A stretch of 64,000 nucleotides of DNA, from NCBI GenBank assembly GCA_019022495.1, contig JAFEKR010000004.1, positions 2,976,001 to 3,040,000 on the forward strand, given 5' to 3'. Below are positions 55,882 through 64,000 of this stretch, piece after piece. The stretch is from Epichloe hybrida. Its lineage: Eukaryota; Ascomycota; Sordariomycetes; Hypocreales; Clavicipitaceae. The notes under the pieces are model-generated. The model saw only the letters and a program-made list of their open reading frames with translations, did not search any database and was not told the origin of the DNA. A program made the translations under genes and the position numbers. Position 1 is the stretch's first letter; each line of letters starts with the position of its first letter.

Positions 55882-58218
55882 TTAAAAATGTTCGTTCGTC
55901 ACCACCGGCGACTGCGTTGTCATACCTTGCCAGCGCCTCGAATCCCCCGCAAGTTCTCTCATCAGAGGCTCAATGGTTCCAAATCCGCTGGCGTCGTCAC
56001 TCCTGCTGACGCTATCGCTCCAAGCATCATCGCTGTGCCTTTCTCCTGCCAGCTTCTCCAGCAGCCTGCCTTGTGATAGGCTTGATCTTCTTGTTAGTTT
56101 CCTCTTCTGCATGTCCCACCTCGCGCGTCCCGCACCGGCCGGTGTTTCACCGTCGGAAGCCCAATCCCTCATGCCTCCCAGGGGCTGGTTGTGAGCTGCG
56201 GCCAAGGTTCTATTCATGTTGTCCAAAACAGGAACGAGAGCCTGCAGCCACACGTCGCCGTTCCTTTCCAGCCTGCGCAGGCGCCGCTCCATATCCCGGA
56301 GACGATGTTCTCTGTAAGCTTCGTAGAGCCGCAGCACGTCCGTGTCTGCCCGCGGAACTACACCGTCTTCGTGCGTTACTCCGCCAGACGCTACTTTCTG
56401 CGCCGTTGCTTTGGCCGCATTCATGGCCTCGCGTGCTTTGCTTTCTTGGGCCCCCCTAGTCGCCTTCCGTTCCCGTCGACGCGTCAGTAAAGTCCGGTCC
56501 GATGCCCTCTGTCTTTGCGGCGACGTTGGAGGCGTCGGCATGGTCGGCTCGTACACAGTTGACCATTGTACTGGGGACTCGCCCGGCTTTTTAGCACAGG
56601 ATACTGACGGCCCTGCCTCCAAGCCAGGAGGCATTCCGGGTTGGGAAATAGCTGTTGGCTTCATGTCCATCACTACCATGAGATTGCTAAGTGTCAGGGT
56701 TGACCCCAATCCTGTCCTGGCCGATTCCGGCCCCTCTCCTGCCAGAGTTGATGCATGTGTCGCTGAAGCCTGTTGGGCCGTCTCACGTTCAACTTTTATC
56801 GGCTCATGTTGTTCCTTCGCCTGTGTATGCCGCATGGCCTCTATATCCCTTCGTTTTTTCTCCCTAACAATATCCTTTCTGCTTCTCGTTGAGCTGGGCG
56901 TAGGAGGACAAGAGTCGCCCTTTTTGTTGTCCATAGAGGCCGTTGGGTTGCAAACATGGCTGCCGTCTCGATTCAACACTGGACGGATATCTTGACTGTA
57001 TAGTGAGCTGGACGTGGTTGGCCTTTGATGGCCGAGTTGATTGGCCTTGCCATCCACCCCGTTGTTATTTGTGGCCATGTCTTGCCGCTCAACGTCGTGG
57101 GAGTCTGAAAAGTAGCGGCCTCGTGAGACTATGGGCATGGGCGCATTGGGCAGTGGCTTTTGATGCTGCATCACGCCATCAATGGAGGGCGCATTGGGTA
57201 GTGGCTTTTGATGCTGCATCACGCCATCAATGGAGGGTGCATTTCCGTCTCTTGCGGCGCGGCCGGCAACCATGCTTGAAGCACGAGCAGGATAGGTAGC
57301 TCGTTGAAAAAGTTGCTGATCTTGTTTGGTTTGAACTTTCCCCTCGCCTCTTGATGGAGCTCGAGGAATGTGCCAGGGCGCGGAGCTATCGTCCAGCAGG
57401 GGCGTATCGAATCTTGTCGGGAGTACGCCAATGTAGTCGTGAGGCGGGCTGCCTGCGCTACTGGTAGGCTTGTGAGGTGGCAGTGGAGGGGGCCTCAGCC
57501 CGTGAGAATTTGCGTACGGAGGAGAACGGCGTTTCGATGCCGTTGACCCATGGTCCGCCTCATGTACCTCTGTAACAGGCCGTAAGACAGTGACGACGCC
57601 CTTTTCGTTCTTGTAGGTCCGAGTCGATTCCTTGCTGGGCGTGCCCACCTGCATATCGTGATTGAAGACAGGATATTGCGACCTCACGTCTTCGCCAAAC
57701 GGAGTGGCTTCCCAGGGAATTGAAATAGAAATGTGTCTGTGCCCGCCGATGGTTACACCAGCTACTGCAGAATCTGGAAGTCGAATTCGATGTGGCTCTC
57801 TCGGCATCGACTTGCTTCTTTTCGCCATGCTCTTGATCTTGGACCATCGGCCACGGTTATCATCTTCCTCTCCCTCAAACGGTATTGACATGAAGTTGTC
57901 CGGGGGAGGGGGATGGTGCTTCAAGAAGTCTACCAGATCGGCCACATCATCTCTCGCCTGGCGAGCACGGATCTTCTCCCCTATAAGCGGCATTGCGACA
58001 TGCAAGTCCCCGGCATATAGATTACTGTGGATACTCTGAAGCTGTGAGCTGGGTTGAGGATGCGCCCACGTCCTTTCGATAAGTTGAGGCTCTTCCACAC
58101 CTGCGTGGCTGCGACGATGGAGTGGAAAAGGATGAGAGCCTAGTGGTGATAAGGATGGAGCGGCGTCATTGAAAGATGACCCCGTATGTCTCCTACTCGG
58201 GGGCGATGAACGAGCCAT
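55882..58218 (-). CDS. Large disordered protein with C-terminal helical segment, unknown function
   Basis: Single frame of 778 residues from MARSSPPSRRHTG. Residues about 45-140 contain a conserved-looking helical part ('NLYAGDLHVAMPLIGEKI', 'DDVADLVDFLKHH'). Most of the rest is Pro/Ser/Arg-rich and predicted disordered. An exact tandem repeat of 16 residues (unit NAPSIDGVMQHQKPLP, twice) comes from a 48-bp DNA duplication at 57141-57236. The C-terminal quarter has charged helices ('AYREHRLRDMERRLRRLERNGDVW'), probably coiled-coil. I do not recognise a named family; similar architecture is common among fungal-specific signalling or cytoskeletal proteins. Confidence 0.7.
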   Translation of the reverse strand: MARSSPPSRRHTGSSFNDAAPSLSPLGSHPFPLHRRSHAGVEEPQLIERTWAHPQPSSQLQSIHSNLYAGDLHVAMPLIGEKIRARQARDDVADLVDFLKHHPPPPDNFMSIPFEGEEDDNRGRWSKIKSMAKRSKSMPREPHRIRLPDSAVAGVTIGGHRHISISIPWEATPFGEDVRSQYPVFNHDMQVGTPSKESTRTYKNEKGVVTVLRPVTEVHEADHGSTASKRRSPPYANSHGLRPPPLPPHKPTSSAGSPPHDYIGVLPTRFDTPLLDDSSAPWHIPRAPSRGEGKVQTKQDQQLFQRATYPARASSMVAGRAARDGNAPSIDGVMQHQKPLPNAPSIDGVMQHQKPLPNAPMPIVSRGRYFSDSHDVERQDMATNNNGVDGKANQLGHQRPTTSSSLYSQDIRPVLNRDGSHVCNPTASMDNKKGDSCPPTPSSTRSRKDIVREKKRRDIEAMRHTQAKEQHEPIKVERETAQQASATHASTLAGEGPESARTGLGSTLTLSNLMVVMDMKPTAISQPGMPPGLEAGPSVSCAKKPGESPVQWSTVYEPTMPTPPTSPQRQRASDRTLLTRRRERKATRGAQESKAREAMNAAKATAQKVASGGVTHEDGVVPRADTDVLRLYEAYREHRLRDMERRLRRLERNGDVWLQALVPVLDNMNRTLAAAHNQPLGGMRDWASDGETPAGAGRARWDMQKRKLTRRSSLSQGRLLEKLAGERHSDDAWSDSVSRSDDASGFGTIEPLMRELAGDSRRWQGMTTQSPVVTNEHF
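57141..57236 (-). repeat. 48-bp tandem duplication inside the coding region
   Basis: Units at 57141-57188 and 57189-57236 match at 47 of 48 positions (one C/T difference). The length is a multiple of three, so the frame is kept and 16 residues are doubled. Confidence 0.9.
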
Positions 58219-60818
58219 GGCGTGCCACCCTCTATTGGCACAAGAAGGAAATAATATTCGTCAACAGTGAACTCTTTCCCACACCAAGTCCAAGCCCACC
58301 ATGACTATGACATGCACTTACCTGGAAGACGGTCAATGCTGTTGCGGGACAGACTCGGATTACGAAAGCTCTAATCCAGAACCTAGCAACGGCTGAGTTT
58401 CGAGACAAGCGCGTATGCGCACCGATCTGCTCTGCAGCTCCGGTCCCCAGAGTTGTCTCACTACGCACCAGCAAACCAAGCGATTGGTTCTGGATCCAAT
58501 GCAGGGTTCTCGGTTCCGGGGCGAATAAACGGGTTTGCGACAAGAAAGAATAGAGAGCAAGTGTGAGAAACCCAACGAACCGTCAAGCAATGCCGAAGTC
58601 GTAGGTGGCGAGAACCTCTCAGATGTCTGCCAAAAAGGAAAGGGAAAGCCAGCTACCGAAGAACACTCATAGCAGTGTATCAATGTAACGGAACCAGAAA
58701 GCGAGTACTTTGTATGTGCTGATATGAAAGCAGACACAAGAAATGGCGGCTTGGCTTGACCGGAAAAGTCGGGAGTGATCGGCAAGCCTGAATGCTCTAC
58801 TTAGAAAAACCCGCGAGCTACATGAGGACGGCAACGGAACACTCCGTAAAGGGTCGGAAATTGATTCGTGTTGAAAGTGCCAACAACCATGTACACAGTA
58901 TTCTGCCCAATTCTGCGTTTCTAGCTGTATCTGGACGAAACCAATCAAGGGGGGACGTTTGTTGTATTCGACAAGGGTGGCACGGTGGTTTGAGTTGATG
59001 TGGCTGGGGACCAGCAAGTCCCAAATCCCGAATCGCAAGAAAACCAGTTGTTGGTGCTAAAGAGCAGTGGGCTTTCATTAAATTGAATCATATGTACGAT
59101 GGGCGCCAGGGATTTGAGCAAGGTTGGTTCTGCGCCAACCCATGTTCTGTTTCGACACTTTTGACTCCCCTGCTTCGAGCAGGCACAGTCAATACATAGA
59201 GAATCGGGGACAGTGCGGTGGAGTAAGTTCGTCACCTAGCGGGCTAGCTGGAAGAATAAAAAACGGCGAAATTTCCTCATGGCGAAGAATCAACGGAGTC
59301 GTTTGCCTTTGACTGTCCTTCGTAGCTGACCCCGTGCCATGGCCATGGCGGACCGTTGTTACACCTCTGGCCCGAACAGCAGACGAGATGTACTTAATAA
59401 TCGACGGCGGTATTGTATTGCTTTTGGAGGCTCTGCGGTCTGCAAGGAGAAAAAAGAAAAGAAACTCGTGGTCCGAGCGTGACGACCAACTCCCAGCCCG
59501 GAGCAGGGATTGGGTGATTGAGAAGATGATGGGGGTTGACCAGTGCCGCGGCCCACTTGAGGCTGACGAATAGAGAGGCGCACGATGCACGATGCAGGCA
59601 GATGGCTTTTCCGTGATGTCCATGTGACATTGACGTTGAGAAATTGAGGAAGAAGTTGAAGGTGGTGTGTGTGCCGTAAATGTGTGTACCAGTGTGTACG
59701 GAACATTACAGCCCGAATGGCCGGCGACGCAGTTTCAAGTCCATTTCGTCCCGTGCGTATTACGTGCGCGTGTCTGATTGGCTGTGTCTGGTCCAATCGG
59801 TCAATGGCAATGCGAGTTGACGACGACGAGTCACATGCAGCCGAGCCCGGACCTTAGTGGGGCAACATTAAAAATTCGCTTGCACAGCCCTCACAGCCCT
59901 AACTATTCCATTTGCCCCCCCCCCCTTTTTCATTTATTTATTGTTTTTTTTGGCGCTGCCGTGGAGCTGGCCGAACGTAGGCAGACACGAACTACCGAGT
60001 GCCAGCTCGGTTGAGCAAAGCCGTCCGCCTTATTTCGTACTATCCAATGTTCGTGCCAGATGGTCAAGACGGTATTATAAATGTCATGGCATAGAGTAAG
60101 TTTCACGGAATAGCGCAGCGTTGATGGCAATACTTACATGTAATTACTTAATACACATCACCATGCATCCCCATGACGAGTAGTCCGCCGCCTGCACGCA
60201 TCTCATTTCTCATCTCAGATCTTTCTCCAAAGGGACTGGGGTCCCTGTCTGATGTGGAGTAGGCCTCTCTCCCCTCCCCCGAATGGCCCGAATGGGTTTC
60301 CCGCTGAGGCAGGATAGCAATTACGGAGTCTAATGTAGATCCGTCCCGGACGTACATACGTCTTGCTCGGTATATATGTAGCCCATTATAACATAGGTCA
60401 CAGGTCACTTGGTGATCAAGTGGATGCCTTGCTTAGCCTATGTATGTAGTTGCGCTGCCAAATCTGTGTGCCCCTGCCCTTTAGCTTTGAGGCTACATGT
60501 AGGTACAAGCTTGGATGCGGGCTGGCTGAACTTGCCACTATCGTGAACCTTCACAATCCATTCTACGGCTTTGACAAAATGAGAGAATAAAAAGAGTAAA
60601 ATACCGAAATTGTTTCACCAAGCAACCCTGTGGGTGAAGAACCACTACACTATGTGCATAGCCCAAAGAACGCCTGGCAAATGTATCCATCCGTCTACTG
60701 GGTAGAACGCCATCGCAATGCTGATACGTCGACTAGCCGTGAATTCCGAAGGGGGGGGGGCGCTGAGCGAAAATCGTAGACTTGTGCAAATCGTTTCCTT
60801 CCATGGCCTGCTACAACA
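58219..60818. other. Intergenic region upstream of the disordered-protein gene and downstream of Sen1
   Basis: 2.6 kb without a recognised gene or tRNA. Short overlapping frames on both strands (e.g. 59189-59796 minus) have no motifs. C and G runs occur at about 59915-59925 and 60751-60760. Confidence 0.45.
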
Positions 60819-63800
60819 TCACCTTTTCTTAGGCATGAACAGACTCGGTTTTGCCTTCTTTCGTGGGCCTGTTGGTGGAGGTTTGTTCGCAGGCTAGAGG
60901 AGAAGATGAGCATGCAGGCAATGTGTGGTCAGTCACTCGATGCTTACCTTTGTACTGCTCATGGGGCCACTAAGCTGGTTCGATGACGACGTCGATCCAG
61001 TCGGTACATGATTCATTGGTATCGCTTTCGGATTCATCGTCACTTGGGCTGGCGGCCGTTCTGGAGGCACCATCCCAAGAACAGACATTGCTGAGGGATC
61101 CTTGGGCTGCTTCATTTGCGTCATTGGTTTCTGACCAAACTTGCCCATTAGACCACCTCGAGGCTTGCTGTTCGCAATCTGTTCCATCATCAGAAATGTG
61201 AGTTTGAACGCCGACTGTTCGCTCAGCCAGTGATCTGTCACATACCCTTTTAGAAGCTTGTTGCTCAAAATCTGACCCGTCCAGAGGTCTTTTATGCTCA
61301 GAGCCTCGAGCTTCAGATGTGTGGATAATAGGGAGACCCCTATTGTGCGGCAAAACGCTGGGTAAAACACTATCGATGCTCCTTCGAGGTTGGTTCGATT
61401 CGGCTGGGGCAGAGGGGGGGGGCATCACTGCGATAGTGTTAGTAGCAGAGGTATCTGGTCTCAGATTCTGTGTGGCAGCCGAAGTACCACTCCCGGTTGG
61501 TGGTGCATCGGCCATGTCGACGTCTTTGGTAGATGGATTCTGTGTGGGAATCTGGGCCGAAGGGCTAGCTTGCTGTAGAGGTCGCCTGAACAGGCCCAGA
61601 ATGTCTCCCTTTGTGTATCGATCGCGAGCTTTGGCATCCTCAATCAATTTCTTCCAGAATTCACCCTGAACCAAAGCTCTAGAGTCTCCAAGAATCCACA
61701 AGGACGATTTTGCACGCGTAAGACCAACGTTCATTCGTCGAATATCCGTCATGAAACCAATGCCGCCAGTTGAGCTGGCTCGTACGCATGAGAATATGAT
61801 AATCTCACATTCACGACCCTGGAAAGCGTCTGTAGTGTTGAACTCGATAATGTCTGTAATGTTCTCGCCATATCGACTTTTGAAGCGCCTCCGCAATTCA
61901 AACAGCTGCGCTTTATAGGGTGTGATTATGCCAATCTTGCCGGTCAGATCGCATTGCCTGTACTCCTTGCTGAAGCGGTCATACATCTCCATGGCCACGT
62001 CCAATTCTCTGGTATTGACCAAGGACTGCCCTTTGCGGCCCTTTGCCTGTACACCCTCCACGTCAAAGAACCGGTACGGGCCAAGCAGAGCACTATTATG
62101 CCATGGCTGGTGCCGGAGTTTGAACATATCCTGCCCGTCTTGGAGTTGTCCCTCATAAAACTCTTTGCTGGGGAATTGACTGATTTCCGGATGCATTCGA
62201 TATTGCATGTCGAGCAGATGCACGGATTTTGGATGGTTTTGCTGCATTCGAACGAACAGACTCTGGTCGTAGCCAAACCTCGCGGCAGATTGCGACAGAA
62301 CTGTCGGGGGGAGTTGCTTAGGGTCACCGACAAGAATACACTTGCAGCAACCGTACTTCAAGGGAATCAAAGCACTAAGCTCAACACACTGGGCTGCTTC
62401 ATCGATGATGACTGTCTCAAATTCCACGTCGAGGTTACGGAACATTTCATGCCCACTACCACTGAGTGTGGCACAGATAACATGTGCTGAGTTGAGGATC
62501 TCTTGCTGCACCTGCCGTCGACGCATTTCCATTTCTCGAGCTAATGAATTCCCACTGTCTTTATTGGCGTCGATCTGCTTCCCGATTTGCATTTGTTGTT
62601 TCTTCAAGTCGTCGAACTTTCTGGTGAGAGTGCTCACAGTGGCAAGGTCGTTCTTCGCGCGTGCTTCGTCCGAACGCACTCGAATCTCCGAGAGTTCCTC
62701 CTTGAGTTTGGCTGCATCCTCGTGGAGCTTGTCCCGCTCTGCCTTGGCCTTATCCTTTGTGTTGTCACCTTCCAGTCGGCGACGGACAAGCTCATCGAGA
62801 GTAACATCCTTCACGCCAGCATTGATGGCGTCGCTTCTGCCAAGACGAAGCACATCGATAGGCTTCGTCTTCCCGCTACTTGTTACTACACCGGCCTTGA
62901 GACGGATTACCAATTCATCAACAGCGGCGTTACTTGGAGCGCAGACAAGAAGCTTTTTGGGGCGTCCCTGAGCCGCTGGTGTCAATGATGCCAAGGGTCG
63001 CAATGGGCCGCCTACAGGCACACCATTTGAAGCCTGGGCCAGCTGTTCAGACAACAAAGAACCGACCATTGCGGTGATGGTTTTTGTTTTACCCGTTCCG
63101 GGAGGTCTGCAATCAAGTCAGTGTCGATCACTTCCGCAATTCTCGATGGAACGTACCCTTGGATGAGTGTAAACCCGTCGTTCTCAAAAGCACCAAGCAC
63201 CGCCAGTGCTTGGCCGCGATTGAGTGCCCAGTTCTGCATAGCATTTGTTATCCTCTCATCTCCATAGCGAATAATCGGCGACGGCTCGGCTTTCAAGATT
63301 TCATCCATCAGGTCATAGTATTGGAGGCTTTCCAGGGCAGCATACTCTCTCTCGATTGTTGTCATGTTTGTCACCTTGATACCATGCACGCTAGTCCCTG
63401 GTGTCAATATGAGTGACAATGGATTATTCCGAGAGGCGACACGGTACGTGATCTCAATCAAGTCTTTCTTGTATGTTATTCGATGGACTCTTGCCAAGCA
63501 GTGTTTTGCGTCTGGACTGTTCAGCGGATTTTCGGCTTCAGACACAAGCAGGATATCCCCTTGCGAAACGCCTCTTTCTCGATTCTGAACAACAGGCATT
63601 GTGAAAGCCACTTCTAAAAAACTGTCCACGCTTGCGCGGCTCGTAACTTTCATACCAAAAGGCTGGGATGTGATCTCATCCTTGGCTGTTACAAAAGAGC
63701 GCCACGCCTCCGAAGCCAGCAAAGGGAAAAAGGTGGACTGATAAGATCGGGGGTCAGAATACTTCGTCGCAACCTCAGAGGCTGCTGGCCCATTTGGTGG

Positions 63801-64000
63801 GTCGTTGCCTTCGTGAAAGATGTCCCAAGCCAAGATGGTGTTGTGCAGTCTATCCATCGGAGGTATCAACCGGGCTCTCATCTCCTTGACAGATCGTTGC
63901 TGTCGAACCTTCTTCACAGGCCGGCGAAGTCTGTCTCGTAGGGCTTGTTGTCGTCTTTTCTCATGTTCATTCAAGCCCTTCTGGCCACCAGTGCTCAGAT
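60819..64000 (-). CDS. SEN1: Sen1-type RNA/DNA helicase, 3' part (5' end outside window)
   Basis: Superfamily 1B helicase that ends non-coding transcription and resolves R-loops. Minus-strand exons: 63156 to beyond 64000, 61246-63106, 60948-61178 and 60819-60893. Introns are 49, 67 and 54 nt. The Walker A motif GPPGTGKTKT spans the 63107-63155 intron. Next come 'VCAPSNAAVDELV' (Ia), a long helical stalk-like insertion ('KLHEDAAKLKEELSEIR'), DEAAQ (II), 'LVGDPKQLPP' (III), 'MQYRMHPEI' (IV), 'DAFQGRECEII' (V) and 'RRMNVGLTRAKSSLWILG' (VI). Splicing the 61179-61245 intron switches to the frame with 'DPSAMSVLGMVPPERPP', typical of Sen1 tails. The last exon ends PRKKAKPSLFMPKKR, a basic nuclear-localisation-like end. 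Without this splice the frame stays open and ends at 60970. Confidence 0.9.

Noticed and set aside
61000..61245. Sen1 ending at 60970 as the main protein
   Set aside because: The alternative frame after a canonical 67-nt intron carries the typical Sen1 tail and joins cleanly to a further exon; kept only as a possible isoform.
1..64000. CRISPR array, bacterial operon or phage-like system
   Set aside because: No spaced direct repeats; introns and gene families are eukaryotic.
1..64000. tRNA or rRNA genes
   Set aside because: No A-box/B-box pairs with a plausible cloverleaf were found by eye; GGTCGATTCC-like text near 34775 lacks an A-box and acceptor stem.

Overview
The window is nuclear DNA of a filamentous ascomycete. 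Short introns with GT...CTRAC...AG signals, gene spacing of a few kb, and family-level gene content (Mrs2, Sen1, XPF/Rad1, Las17, Chs5, eIF1A, a Pho85-type cyclin, a homeobox/C2H2 factor) fit Pezizomycotina, most likely Sordariomycetes and perhaps Hypocreales. The species is not identifiable by eye.

Region 1 (1-17246) is an extremely AT-rich, TpA-dominated block of dead LTR retrotransposons carrying the signature of repeat-induced point mutation (RIP). It holds a Ty3/gypsy chromo-integrase remnant, a long frame whose only stops are TAA/TAG, and at least three copia units. The best preserved copia element (9861-16668) has two 309-bp LTRs and a GTCTT target duplication, and sits inside the RNase H of an older copia. 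A second copy of the same element (about 4684-9033) lies head-to-head with it, giving an inverted repeat with arms of about 4.3 kb around 0.83 kb of older copia. The RIP block ends exactly at the 3' LTR of the older element.

Region 2 (17247-30902) has normal composition and few genes: a 12-exon full-length ABCC/MRP-type transporter, then a broken haem-oxygenase-like (iron-containing redox enzyme) gene, then 3.6 kb without a convincing gene that probably includes the long leader of the next gene.

Region 3 (30903-43236) holds a Pho85-type cyclin, an F-box-like protein, the mitochondrial Mg2+ channel Mrs2, a tiny protein that looks lipidated and was found only by joining two exons, and the XPF/Rad1 nuclease with an apparent +1 frameshift before its C-terminal HhH domain.

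Region 4 (43850-54329) holds a 66-residue hydrophilic protein, a Las17/WASP gene whose 5' third switches frame four times, eIF1A, an unknown basic probably mitochondrial protein, a transcription factor combining a Zn2Cys6-like cluster, a TALE homeodomain and C2H2 fingers, and the exomer subunit Chs5.

Region 5 (54591-64000) holds a short-chain dehydrogenase, a large disordered protein with a fresh 48-bp internal duplication, 2.6 kb of intergenic DNA, and the 3' part of the Sen1 helicase, which runs off the window end.

Most genes are housekeeping and not organised as a pathway; many are in divergent pairs. No strong candidate for a new multi-gene system was found. The points most worth checking are the inverted retrotransposon pair, the lipidated micro-protein, the frame-broken Las17, XPF and redox-enzyme genes, the three-domain transcription factor and the dual-frame Sen1 C-terminus. 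Exon joins and frames were worked out by hand from splice signals and reading-frame closure; no database search was possible.
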